Shown: positions 27,236-35,187 of the stretch, one piece after another
Numbering within the stretch: the stretch's first letter is position 1
How the letters are laid out: every line of letters begins with the position of its first letter
Assembly (NCBI GenBank): GCA_016712465.1
Contig: JADJQZ010000001.1
Location: 6,138,001 to 6,202,000, forward strand
Direction: 5' to 3'
Length of the DNA: 64,000 nucleotides
Source: Candidatus Obscuribacter sp.
Lineage (GTDB): Bacteria > Cyanobacteriota > Vampirovibrionia > Obscuribacterales > Obscuribacteraceae
Notes under the pieces: model-generated
Told to the model about the DNA's origin: nothing
Seen by the model: the letters and a program-made list of their open reading frames with translations, nothing else
The model's database searches: none
Translations under genes and position numbers: made by a program

Positions 27236-28039
27236 GTGAAAAAGCCCTTCTACAAGGGTTCACAGCTCGCGCAGGGACTCATCGGATCCATCAAGCGATT
27301 CCGTCAGAGATTCCGCGAGTATGTGGACCTGTGCCTGACTTCGGGATTCATTCCCAAGTCAATCCGTCCGCTACAGCTTGTCGGCAAGTTCCTTGCCAAC
27401 ATTTGGGTCTTTGTTCAGGTGGGTCGCATCAAGATCGAGGGTAAGGAAAATCTGGTCGCCCCCGGCCGGATCATCTTCTGCCCCAACCACTCTTCGATGT
27501 TCGACGCGCCCGTTATTTTTGCCATCATGAAGCGCATGCCCCGATACATGACTGCCTTTGAAGAAATGCGCGGTCTCTGGGGTCTGAAAGCGATTTTCAT
27601 GGGAGCCTTCGGCTGCTTCGCCGTAGACCGCTCCAATGGCAAGACCGTGATCGAACCAGCTATCAAGGTTCTGGAGCACGGCGAATCGCTGGTAGTTTTC
27701 CCGGAAGGGAAAATTTCCAACTCCGGCACTTACCTCCCCTTCAAGAAAGGCTCGGCTCATATCGCCATCGGCGCCTATGAGCGGCTCAAGGGTAAGGAAA
27801 AGGTCGGCATCGTGCCCATCCACATCTGCTACGGCAAACGTGATGAGGAAACTGCCGGCGCGTCCTACGGAGCCATGGGCTTCAAATGGCGCGGCGGAGT
27901 CACCATCACTGTCGGCGCACCCATCTACATCAACGACATGCTCCCCATGACCGCAGACAAGGTCACCGAGGACGTCAGGACTGCCATTGTCTCTCAGGCT
28001 TGTGCCACAACGCACCTGCCGAAAGACGATACGCACTGA
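27236..28039 (+). CDS. PlsC-type 1-acyl-glycerol-3-phosphate acyltransferase (second copy)
   Basis: A 267-aa LPLAT-family acyltransferase for phospholipid synthesis. Motif I is PNHSSMFDAPV (HxxxxD form NHSSMFD), motif II region CFAVDRSNG, motif III VVFPEGKIS and motif IV VPIHICYG. This is a closer match to canonical PlsC than the homologue at 9470. There is no strong hydrophobic N-terminus. GTG 27236 has GGAG 9 nt upstream. It appears monocistronic and is followed by a very clear terminator at 28079. It likely makes phosphatidic acid. Confidence 0.87.
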   Translation: MKKPFYKGSQLAQGLIGSIKRFRQRFREYVDLCLTSGFIPKSIRPLQLVGKFLANIWVFVQVGRIKIEGKENLVAPGRIIFCPNHSSMFDAPVIFAIMKRMPRYMTAFEEMRGLWGLKAIFMGAFGCFAVDRSNGKTVIEPAIKVLEHGESLVVFPEGKISNSGTYLPFKKGSAHIAIGAYERLKGKEKVGIVPIHICYGKRDEETAGASYGAMGFKWRGGVTITVGAPIYINDMLPMTADKVTEDVRTAIVSQACATTHLPKDDTH

Positions 28040-28078
28040 CTCATGTCCAATCAAAAAGAGCCGTCGGCTCCGATTTTG

Positions 28079-28117
28079 GAAGGGGGTAGCTGCACTTCGC
28101 AGCACCCCCTTTTTTGA
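28079..28117 (+). terminator. Strong terminator after plsC
   Basis: AAGGGGGTAGCTGC pairs with GCAGCACCCCCTT (one bulged A, loop ACTTC), then runs into six T residues. A smaller hairpin GAGCC-GTC-GGCTC lies just upstream at 28058-28070. Confidence 0.9.
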
Positions 28118-28736
28118 ACTGTTATACTTCTGCTTATAGTATGCCATCTAACTACCCCAAAATTAAAAGAGCGATCAGGCATTCCGCAGACTGCCAATAT
28201 GGCCTGCGCTAGCTAGGTTAACCACAGCTAAGAAAAATAGCTGTTTTTCTTAGCGTCCTCATTCACCATTCAAGACCGGAAATCAGACTCTAAGCACCAT
28301 TCCAATTCGTAAAAGGCTATCAAGACGATAATCTTCAACCTTTCATCACTTGACATCCAGGGCCTAAATAAGCGAGCTTCTGATTACCATTTGTCCCACA
28401 TTCTCTGAAATCACTTCCAAGCCAACCAAAACTCTTCCTTCCACCCGTTCAAAACACGAGGTCTTGCTCGCGAGCAAGCCGTGGCGATGCGAACAGTGCT
28501 TTCAGCACACCAGGTAGGAAGTAGCACAGGTAGGCCAGTTTGCGGTTTCAAAGCTTGAGGCGAATCCGACCACTGGTCGGCATCCATGGTTCTTCAGCAC
28601 CTAGCGGTCTGAAGGTCGCGGATGGGTCAACTGCGGCACGGCCGCGACGTTAAGTCTGTTTTGTTCAACCACTGGCAGGCAGGCAGCGCCCGTTGGCGCT
28701 CGCTTTGCACTGCCGCAATTCTCAACCCGAAAGGAA
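28118..28736. other. Long leader/intergenic region
   Basis: About 600 bp before the strongly codon-biased 625-aa gene. It includes a TATAGTAT octamer at 28135-28142 and GC-richer sequence from about 28450 that probably forms a long 5' leader. I see no gene or recognised riboswitch. Confidence 0.5.
28135..28142. promoter_or_regulatory. TATAGTAT octamer (one of six intergenic copies)
   Basis: Exact octamer TATAGTAT. Other copies are at 1393-1400, 31988-31995, 45660-45667, 54754-54761 and 59648-59655, all between genes and often just past a terminator. It resembles a -10 box in either direction (TATAGT, or TATACT-like on the complement), but no consistent -35 is seen. Confidence 0.35.
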
Positions 28737-30614
28737 ATGACTATGTCAAAGCTCAATCTCACTCTCAATCTCGGCAAGCGCAAGACCGCTGTTCCCACCA
28801 TGGGCGACGGCCACACCACCCAGACCGTGCGCGGTGAGGGCAAGGAAGATTTCCCCTTCCCGGAAATCGACGTGCTCGTCGCTCGCTCGGTCAAGCGTGC
28901 CGCCGGCAAGAAGCGCCGCAGCAAGAAAGCCAAGGGCAGCGCCGCAGCCGGGCAGATCAACACCGACGTGACCGGCGGCAAGAAGAGCGACTCCGGCGCC
29001 AGCACCCTCCTGCTCGGCGACCTGGACAAGCTCACCAAGGTGCATCAGGTGGTGCCCGGCGGTGTGTCTCGCGACCAGTACACGGACGGGCAGGTCATGC
29101 TCCAGGGGGCCGACGGCCTGCAGGAGCTCATGATCCAGCGCCAGTTCGACGCCCTCTATGAATCGCGCTTCGGCGAGATGCATGCGGCGGTCAACTGGGC
29201 CAAGGTCAACATGGCCGACAAGTACCAGAAGGCCATCCTCAGCCTGGAAGCACAGCTCATCAAGCTCGAGGACAGCTACCGCAAGGCGCTGCCTCAGGTC
29301 ATCGACGAGCTGAAGAAGCAGAACCCCGGCGCCCCCATCAACGCCGTGGTGCAGAAGGCCATCGAGGTGCTCGACGAGGAGCTGGCGCAGATCATCTACA
29401 TCCTGCGCGTCTACACGGACTGCTTCCAGCAGCTTCGTGACGGCAAGCACACCCGTCTGCTCAAGGCGGTCACCTTCTTCTTCGAGCAGTCCCACAAGCT
29501 GTACTGGGGCGGCGACCTGCACACCCAGGGCGGCACCTCGCCGGTGAAGGCTGGAACCGAGCGCATCGGTGACATCTTCGTCGGTCGCATCACCGAGATG
29601 GGTCTGGCCACCATCCCGGGCTCCCGTGGACCTGTCGGCGCGCACGCCGTGCAGATCCCCTACGAGATGCTGGACTTCATCCCCATCAACCTGCCCCTCT
29701 TCGGTCACGAAGCGCGCCACAACGTCTACCACGACGTGGTCGGTCTGGAGCAGGAGCTGGTGGCGGCAGTGGGCAAGGCGGTTCTCGCCGAGTTCAAGGC
29801 CGGCAACCTGAAGTTCAGCACCACCTCCATCAAGCTCGGCAAGCAGGAAGTGCCCACCGAGCAGCTCATGGCCAAGCTCTACACCGACTGGATCTCCGAG
29901 ATCGACGCGGATCTCGTGGGTGGCGTTCTCTTCGACGGTCCTGCCTTCGGCGAGAACATGGTGATGAGCTTCCCGGCCATGATGATCCGAGACGGGCGCG
30001 TCTCGGAGAAGGTGAACCTGCTGCGCACCAACTCCGTTTACGAGCTCTCCAAGCTCAAGAACGGCAGCGTCGCGCTCACCTTCGAAGAGCACCCCATCGA
30101 CTACGTGCGGGTGCACATCGTGGCGGCGGCCCTGGCGGAAATCGGCTTCCCCGATGCCGCCAAGAAGCTGCGGGAACTGGCCGACTTCGCCGTCGGTGAA
30201 AACCTGCCCACCACCCTCACCTTCCGTCAGGCGGGTGCCAAGCCGGGTACGGGCATGGTCATCGAGATCCCGGTGGCGGATGCGATCGCGGTGGCACCGG
30301 TGGTGGCGAAGGCCATCATCCGTACGCCTCTCAAGGCGCACGGCGGCAAGAGCTGCGGTGACCTGGTGATGTGGACCCAGAAGCGTCAGGACAAGGTGAT
30401 CATCCTCGCCGACATCCTGGCCGACGACCGGTCCGACGTGCCCACCGACAAGGGCGACTTCCACGCCCCCTACGTCGGTGCCGCAGCCACCCTGGCCTAT
30501 CTGAAGCTCGTGCGCGAGAAGAAGATGGAGCCGGCGGCGGCAGCCGTGATGGTGAGCAAGAACGCGCTCATCATGCTGGAAACGCTGGCGGAGCAGGCAG
30601 CCAAGGCTGCTTAA
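28737..30614 (+). CDS. Unknown 625-aa protein with HExxH, putative zinc metallopeptidase
   Basis: Not a family I can name. The N-terminal 75 residues are basic (AAGKKRRSKKAKGS) and look disordered. A helical region follows (about 130-240), then GHEARHNVYHDVVG with a HExxH motif (H324, E325, H328). Sixty residues on, WISEIDADLVGG (E388, D392) resembles the ExxxD third-ligand helix of gluzincins such as M48. The C-terminal part is mixed alpha/beta with no signal peptide or membrane span, so it is probably cytosolic. AAAGGAA precedes ATG. Codon use is extremely biased (Lys almost always AAG), implying high expression. A structured element and two further genes follow on the same strand. Confidence 0.75.
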   Translation: MTMSKLNLTLNLGKRKTAVPTMGDGHTTQTVRGEGKEDFPFPEIDVLVARSVKRAAGKKRRSKKAKGSAAAGQINTDVTGGKKSDSGASTLLLGDLDKLTKVHQVVPGGVSRDQYTDGQVMLQGADGLQELMIQRQFDALYESRFGEMHAAVNWAKVNMADKYQKAILSLEAQLIKLEDSYRKALPQVIDELKKQNPGAPINAVVQKAIEVLDEELAQIIYILRVYTDCFQQLRDGKHTRLLKAVTFFFEQSHKLYWGGDLHTQGGTSPVKAGTERIGDIFVGRITEMGLATIPGSRGPVGAHAVQIPYEMLDFIPINLPLFGHEARHNVYHDVVGLEQELVAAVGKAVLAEFKAGNLKFSTTSIKLGKQEVPTEQLMAKLYTDWISEIDADLVGGVLFDGPAFGENMVMSFPAMMIRDGRVSEKVNLLRTNSVYELSKLKNGSVALTFEEHPIDYVRVHIVAAALAEIGFPDAAKKLRELADFAVGENLPTTLTFRQAGAKPGTGMVIEIPVADAIAVAPVVAKAIIRTPLKAHGGKSCGDLVMWTQKRQDKVIILADILADDRSDVPTDKGDFHAPYVGAAATLAYLKLVREKKMEPAAAAVMVSKNALIMLETLAEQAAKAA

Positions 30615-30636
30615 GGCCGGCGCAAGCTGAAGCAAT

Positions 30637-30711
30637 GGGGCCGGCAGGTTGCCCGGAGAAGCGCTCTCAGAGGTCTTCTGAGGGTTGCTTTCCAAGGCAC
30701 CTGCCGGTCCC
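30637..30711 (+). other. Y-shaped RNA element between genes
   Basis: A long stem GGGGCCGGCAGGTTGCC (30637-30653) pairs with GGCACCTGCCGGTCCC (30696-30711) with one bulge and one G-T pair. It encloses an inner hairpin CTCAGA/TCTGAG (30666-30671 with 30677-30682). It has no terminal T-run, so it could be a processing site, an mRNA stabiliser or an attenuator. Confidence 0.55.
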
Positions 30712-30771
30712 TGACCTTCCTCAAGACCCTGATTCAACATCACACAACATCAAGAACAAAAGGTATCCAAC

Positions 30772-31302
30772 ATGTACAGCATTCAACTTCTCGCCGCGCT
30801 CGGCGCCATTGTCGGACTTCTTATCGCCCTTCGCGGCGAAGGCAAGAAACTGGGCACCGCGGCCTTCGGTCTGGGTATCGGCACCGTCATCGGCTGCGTG
30901 GTCGGGTTGCTTCTCGCCCTGGCCGTGATTGCGCCCCTGACACCGCGAGTGGAAACGGTTTACGGACCGGCCAAGCTCGTGAGCATGCGCAGCGCCGACG
31001 GCATCTCCGGCACCTTCATCTGGGGCTCCGGCAGCATCGGCAACTCGGTCAGCTACAACTTCATGACCGTGGCCAACGACGGCAGCATGGTACCGAATTC
31101 GGTGAGCGCCAGCACCCTGGTGCACATCACCGAAGACGCCAGCCTCAAGAACACCGGCACCTGGACCACCACCATGCTGGAATCCGATCGCAATTCCCCC
31201 TTCTTCAAGTGGGGCCTCGGACACCGGGACTACACCAGAACCCTGCGCCACGACTTCCGCGTACCGGTCGGAACGGTGGTGCAACAATTCAACATCAAAT
31301 GA
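30772..31302 (+). CDS. Unknown 176-aa membrane-anchored protein
   Basis: Two N-terminal membrane helices (about residues 4-22, LLAALGAIVGLLIAL, and 30-55 with GIGTVIGCVVGLLLAL) precede a domain of about 115 residues that looks beta-rich (SGTFIWGSGSIGNSVSYNF) and is probably outside the cytoplasm. No family is recognised. AAAGG lies 8 nt before ATG. Codon bias is as strong as in the upstream HExxH gene. Its stop overlaps the start of the exonuclease gene in an ATGA arrangement, so these two are translationally coupled. Confidence 0.7.
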   Translation: MYSIQLLAALGAIVGLLIALRGEGKKLGTAAFGLGIGTVIGCVVGLLLALAVIAPLTPRVETVYGPAKLVSMRSADGISGTFIWGSGSIGNSVSYNFMTVANDGSMVPNSVSASTLVHITEDASLKNTGTWTTTMLESDRNSPFFKWGLGHRDYTRTLRHDFRVPVGTVVQQFNIK

Positions 31303-31871
31303 GAACACACATCGCCAACGTCATCGACCTCGAACTCTCCTGCTACCCCGGCGGAATCTTTCCCGCCGACGAAAGGCAGGAGATAATCGAGGTCGGTCTC
31401 ACCGTCGTAGACCTGATGAGCATGCGCGTGCTGAAAACGCACTGCATGCCCGTCATTCCCACCATGTCCAGCATCAGCCCCTTTTGCACGGAGCTGACCG
31501 GCTGGACGGAGGAGGCTCTCAAGAAGCAGGGCATGCCCTTCGAAGAGGCTGTGCGCCGCCTGACGGAGAAGTACGGAAGCAAAAATCGGCTTCTCGTTTC
31601 CGACTCCGCCGGCGACCGCAAATTCGTCGACTGGCAATGCTCCATGTTCGGCTTGTCGAGCCCTTTCGGCGACTACGAGCTGAATGTCTCGGTGCTCTAT
31701 TCCATCGCCAAAGGCGACTTCCGCAACGTCAAGCTGGAAGAAAAACTGGAGAAGGTGGGGCTGTCCTTCCAGGGCAGACCGCACCGCGCCGCCGATGACT
31801 CCCTGAACATGGCCAGACTGCTCATCGAGCTCTACAAGGGCAAGATCGAGTTCGGCGGCTTCAGGCAGTAG
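31299..31871 (+). CDS. DEDDh 3'-5' exonuclease (ERI1/KapD-like)
   Basis: A 190-aa exonuclease-fold protein. ExoI is VIDLELSCYPGG (D10, E12), followed by RQEIIEVGLTVVDL and FCTELTGWTEEAL, a pattern typical of ERI1/KapD-type RNases rather than DNA polymerase epsilon. ExoII supplies DSAGDRKFVDWQ with Asp, and ExoIII is PHRAADDSLNMARLL (His and Asp of DEDDh). All four acidic residues and the His appear present, so it should be active, most likely on RNA or short nucleic acids. ATG 31299 overlaps the upstream stop; longer in-frame extension is overlapped by the previous gene. A terminator follows. Confidence 0.88.
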   Translation: MRTHIANVIDLELSCYPGGIFPADERQEIIEVGLTVVDLMSMRVLKTHCMPVIPTMSSISPFCTELTGWTEEALKKQGMPFEEAVRRLTEKYGSKNRLLVSDSAGDRKFVDWQCSMFGLSSPFGDYELNVSVLYSIAKGDFRNVKLEEKLEKVGLSFQGRPHRAADDSLNMARLLIELYKGKIEFGGFRQ

Positions 31872-31933
31872 CGATGAAAGCCCTTACCCGCAAGGGTGAC
31901 CGGCCAAGTTCGCTTCCTCCGTCAACACTGCAG

Positions 31934-31969
31934 ACAGGGGTGGGGCCAGCCCTCACCCTTGTCTTTTTT
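31934..31969 (+). terminator. Terminator of the exonuclease operon
   Basis: ACAGGGGTGGGG pairs with CCCTCACCCTTGT (12 bp with two G-T pairs) followed by CTTTTTTC. It is 62 bp after the stop. Confidence 0.85.
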
Positions 31970-32149
31970 CAGCGATCTATTACCATTTATAGTATCCCAA
32001 GAGCGGAAAAATAGCCTCACAGACAAGAGCAAAAAATAGCTTTAGAGAAAGCATTGAAAACAAAAGTGGAAGCAAGCGCGATTTCCCTACCGCGCTCACA
32101 CAAAATTACCGGCCAGCCGGACGGCTGCAAACCAGTTTAAATCGACATT

Positions 32150-32830
32150 CTAAATCGAGCTGTCTTCATTGAAGACGATACCCGGCAGGACTTCCAACCC
32201 GGCATCCGAGAGTGGTAGAAACTGCCCCTCATCCGGCTGGTAGACAAAGACTCTGCCGGTCTCAAAGTGGTAGAGCCAGCCGTGCAGGTTCAACGTGCCG
32301 GCAGCCAGGCGCTCCGCCACACAGGGATGGCTGCGCAGGTTCTCCAACTGCGCCAGAACGTTCTCTTGAATGGCGACATTGAGTGCCTGTGCTTCATCAA
32401 GACCGGGATAATTCTCCAGCACATTGCGACGCACTGCCTCGGCATGTTTGAGCCAGGCACTAGTGGCGGGCAGAGCACTGAGCGAAGCCGGGTTCATAAG
32501 CCCTTTAACGGCTCCGCAGTGAGAGTGCCCGCAAACGATGATATCCCTCACTCCCAGAGCCACCACGGCAAATTCAATGGTGGCAGCCTCACCGCCGCAA
32601 GCTTCACAACCGCAGGCCGGATGGGGAGGAATAATATTACCGGCGTTGCGCAGAATGAAAAGGTCTCCAGGTTTTGTCTGGGTCAACAAACTGGGGCTGA
32701 TGCGGGAGTCGGAGCAAGTGATAAATAGCGCATCAGGAGTCTGACCTTGAGCCAACCTTTCGAAGAGTGTCTTATGAGATAGGAAAACCGATGATTGAAA
32801 GTGATGAAGCCCTCTGATGAGCTTCATCAT
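32150..32830 (-). CDS. Beta-class carbonic anhydrase
   Basis: A 226-aa zinc enzyme interconverting CO2 and bicarbonate. Zinc ligands are C39 in CSDSR (with D41/R43 dyad), H102 and C105 in CGHSHCGA. ILRNAGNIIPPH and the C-terminal LHGWLYHFETGRVF match bacterial CynT/Can-type enzymes. A CGCEACGGE insertion before the second zinc motif adds three extra Cys. The first ATG (32830) overlaps the stop of the upstream 61-aa membrane-protein gene as ATGA, so they are translationally coupled. No cyanase or SulP bicarbonate transporter is adjacent. Confidence 0.94.
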   Translation of the reverse strand: MMKLIRGLHHFQSSVFLSHKTLFERLAQGQTPDALFITCSDSRISPSLLTQTKPGDLFILRNAGNIIPPHPACGCEACGGEAATIEFAVVALGVRDIIVCGHSHCGAVKGLMNPASLSALPATSAWLKHAEAVRRNVLENYPGLDEAQALNVAIQENVLAQLENLRSHPCVAERLAAGTLNLHGWLYHFETGRVFVYQPDEGQFLPLSDAGLEVLPGIVFNEDSSI

Positions 32831-33012
32831 AGGAGATCATCTCGGCGCACTGCATTTCTGGACGGAGATTGAAAACGAGATCTGCGCCTCCTACCTCGGT
32901 TTTCGATACTGGATTCAATCAGGGCGGCGATGAGAAAGTAACCGAAGAAGACTAACAAAAGGACGACGGGAAACGCCTCAGCCGCACTTTTAGCAGCGAA
33001 TAAATGCTCCAT
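32827..33012 (-). CDS. Small 61-aa membrane protein coupled to carbonic anhydrase
   Basis: One hydrophobic span (FPVVLLLVFFGYFLIAALI, residues 14-32) followed by a very basic tail (ENRGRRRRSRFQ). The positive tail predicts Nout-Cin topology. GGAGG lies 6 nt before ATG 33012, and its TGA overlaps the carbonic anhydrase start by 4 bp. No family is recognised. It could tether the enzyme to the membrane or act with a bicarbonate carrier, both of which are inference from coupling. Confidence 0.75.
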   Translation of the reverse strand: MEHLFAAKSAAEAFPVVLLLVFFGYFLIAALIESSIENRGRRRRSRFQSPSRNAVRRDDLL

Positions 33013-33369
33013 TGAGCACCTCCAGGTTGAGTGAAAAGTTGAGTTTGTCCTTCTTCCGACCCGCCACTAAAGAAAGCCGGACCATGCCGCCTGCTCATGA
33101 TTGAAAGAGCAGCAAGGCAAAAGGCAGTGATAGCGGAATTACTCTTGAGATAAACGATTGCAGTAAAGGGAAGTTAGAAAGGACATTTACAACTAGCCGA
33201 AACAACGCGGCTGCTGCAAGGCGCGCCGCCGCCGCCAGTCCCGACTTCGGCCGGTTTTGGGTATTAGTCGGGACTTCCGGCAGCAACTGAGAGGCTTCTA
33301 AGTTAATCGCCCTGTCTCAGGCTACAAGTGTCCGCAGCAGAGCCCCAAAAGCGTCCCATCGGGAAGTAA
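33013..33369. other. Intergenic region with a hairpin
   Basis: AGTCCCGAC (33237-33245) pairs perfectly with GTCGGGACT (33267-33275). It lies between two minus-strand genes and may terminate the upstream one, although the T-run is poor. A 63-aa frame here has no ribosome site. Confidence 0.45.
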
Positions 33370-33759
33370 CTACCGCTCGAGCCTGGAGCGCCCTGCCACC
33401 GAACGACAGGCGGCTTCGCCGGCACCCTGAGGAGGCGGTCCCACCAGGGCATTTATGGCCCGGTGCAAAGCCTTCAAATTAACCTCGATGCGCTCTTCCA
33501 GCCGCTGATCATGCATACGACCGGCCTTGTGGCGAGCCACCATCAAACCAATAATCAACTTGTTCACAGATGCTAAATGCCTGTCGGTCAACCCATAGGT
33601 AATAGCCAGAATGATGTGCCGGGAGCTGGTGGAGGCTTGATTGATACGCCTCAGTTTCTCGATGGAAGCACCAGGAAAAGCGGAAAGCCACGAGAATAGA
33701 CTCGCTTCCACCCCGAAGCACTCCGGTTGACTTCCCCCGTATCGGAACTTATTAGCCAT
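33370..33759 (-). CDS. Unknown 129-aa helical protein
   Basis: Not recognised. It is rich in Arg, Ala and Leu, with segments such as FPGASIEKLRRINQAS and RIEVNLKALHRAINAL suggesting helices. The C-terminus is Pro/Gly/Arg-rich. There is no signal peptide. ATG 33759 is preferred over ATG 33768 on ribosome-site spacing (GAGGG is about 11 nt away versus 2). Support is moderate: length, open frame and plausible composition. Confidence 0.45.
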   Translation of the reverse strand: MANKFRYGGSQPECFGVEASLFSWLSAFPGASIEKLRRINQASTSSRHIILAITYGLTDRHLASVNKLIIGLMVARHKAGRMHDQRLEERIEVNLKALHRAINALVGPPPQGAGEAACRSVAGRSRLER

Positions 33760-33851
33760 TATTGTCATCGCCCTCGGCTCTCAGCCGGCAACCCTCTTCT
33801 TGCCACACAGCACACCCTTAGCCATAGACACAGCAAACGCCAGCCTTGCAA

Positions 33852-34145
33852 TCAAATACTCTTATTGCGATTCATTCTCATCTCTTCCAAAAGACTACTA
33901 TATATCAACCATAGCGACAAGCCGTCCAAAGACTTAAGCACGGTTGCCAAATCAGTTTTTCCTGAACCGAGAACACTTATCTCCAAATTCCGAGACCTGG
34001 CAATTAGCTGCCAGGTCTTAACAATATGCCACTCATTCTCATTAAAGTGAATTCCACGCCTCCTCCCGACCACAAGAACCGTCCCGCCGCGGGCAAAGGG
34101 GCTATGATATTTACAACCGCACCCTGAACCAGAGGGAGGCACCAC
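33852..34145 (-). CDS. Possible small protein, start uncertain
   Basis: A 97-codon frame whose last 65 residues look like a real folded protein (NENEWHIVKTWQLIARS, then KTDLATVLKSLDGLSLWLIY). GTG 34145 follows GGGAGGG by 9 nt. Alternatively an ATT at 34052 lies 6 nt after AGGAGG, which would be a rare start codon. Base composition is AT-richer than its neighbours. No family is recognised. It overlaps the promoter region of the divergent gene at 34146. Confidence 0.3.
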   Translation of the reverse strand: MVPPSGSGCGCKYHSPFARGGTVLVVGRRRGIHFNENEWHIVKTWQLIARSRNLEISVLGSGKTDLATVLKSLDGLSLWLIYSSLLEEMRMNRNKSI

Positions 34146-35054
34146 GTGAAGAGACCCTCCCTACAGGCCCGAGGCCGGTGCAGCAGCGGAGAGCAGCCTC
34201 CTCACACCCGGCCGACCGCCATCATCATGCTCCTGGCCTGCATCTTATGCCTGGCCGCGCCAAAGACCGCAGCGAAATCGAAACTGAAACCGGCCGACCA
34301 AGCCAGGAACACATCAGCGGCAGGGAAGCATCCCATCACGGTCGGTAAGGGAGAAGATCAGACCGCCCCTAAGAGAAGACGCTGCGACGCCCTCATTCTT
34401 GCTCAGGGCAACTTGATCACAGGTAATCACCATGTCACGGTCTCACAGTTCGGCATCAAAGAAACCTACGACGGCTCGGGTGCCATAACCGTAGCCAGCG
34501 CCCCCGACTGGCTGGTGCACACCTACAACCCCCGCTCCGGCCTGTACATAAGCCAGCCCCTCGGGAGTTTCACAGGCTACATGCACCGCGACCTGACCAT
34601 AACCACAGGCAGAGCTATGACCGGGCACAAAATGGAAGCGGTCGGCACCACCGACTTTCTCGGCTACAAAGCAAGAGTTTTTCGCACCGCGGCATCCCAA
34701 ACCAGAGCCATCGAAGCCACCTTTCGCGAGGGCGAAATCAAGAGCGGAGAACCAGCCAGTATCGTCTACACAGGCTCGGATCAGCTCAAGGCACCCCCTC
34801 AGGCCTGCGCCCTTCTCTGCCGGGCGCACGGGCTGGATAACACCTTCGGCCTGCCCCTGCAAGTCAAATACAAAGATGCCGAACACCGGGAACGCAGCTT
34901 CTTGCTGACAACCAAAATAGTCAAAACAAAAGTAAGTACCGACGAGTTCAAGCTACCTGCCGGTCTGAAGAAAGCGAAAGAAGCAGCCATGGTCTTCCGC
35001 AATCCTGATGGGATTGGGGCCGAGCAACTGATGCTCTTGAGAAGCCGCGACTGA
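34146..35054 (+). CDS. Unknown exported 302-aa protein
   Basis: A basic N-terminus of about 25 residues precedes a hydrophobic segment (AIIMLLACILCLAAP, about 25-39), consistent with a long signal peptide or lipid-type anchor; LACILC could even include a lipobox-like Cys. The mature part is predominantly beta (DWLVHTYNPRSGLYISQPLG, YKARVFRTA) and resembles outer-membrane lipoprotein-sorting-type sheets in feel only. Two Cys (CALLC) sit near residue 220. GTG 34146 follows GAGGC. Function unknown. Confidence 0.65.
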   Translation: MKRPSLQARGRCSSGEQPPHTRPTAIIMLLACILCLAAPKTAAKSKLKPADQARNTSAAGKHPITVGKGEDQTAPKRRRCDALILAQGNLITGNHHVTVSQFGIKETYDGSGAITVASAPDWLVHTYNPRSGLYISQPLGSFTGYMHRDLTITTGRAMTGHKMEAVGTTDFLGYKARVFRTAASQTRAIEATFREGEIKSGEPASIVYTGSDQLKAPPQACALLCRAHGLDNTFGLPLQVKYKDAEHRERSFLLTTKIVKTKVSTDEFKLPAGLKKAKEAAMVFRNPDGIGAEQLMLLRSRD

Positions 35055-35187
35055 AAAGAAAACGGAAGCCAAGGGCTACTGACATGGTTTAAGCCCCCTT
35101 TCCAAGATGGCAAAGGGTAAATACAGCGGCATCCATTGCACAAAATTTGTGCACAAGACTTTGCACCACACTCCCGAGGTTAGTTCC

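Noticed and set aside
28746..30743. 665-aa minus-strand frame opposite the HExxH gene
   Set aside because: Antisense shadow created by the codon bias; His/Val/Leu/Gly-rich with no motif, and no ribosome site.
33095..33286. 63-aa minus-strand frame
   Set aside because: TTG start without ribosome site and overlaps a hairpin.
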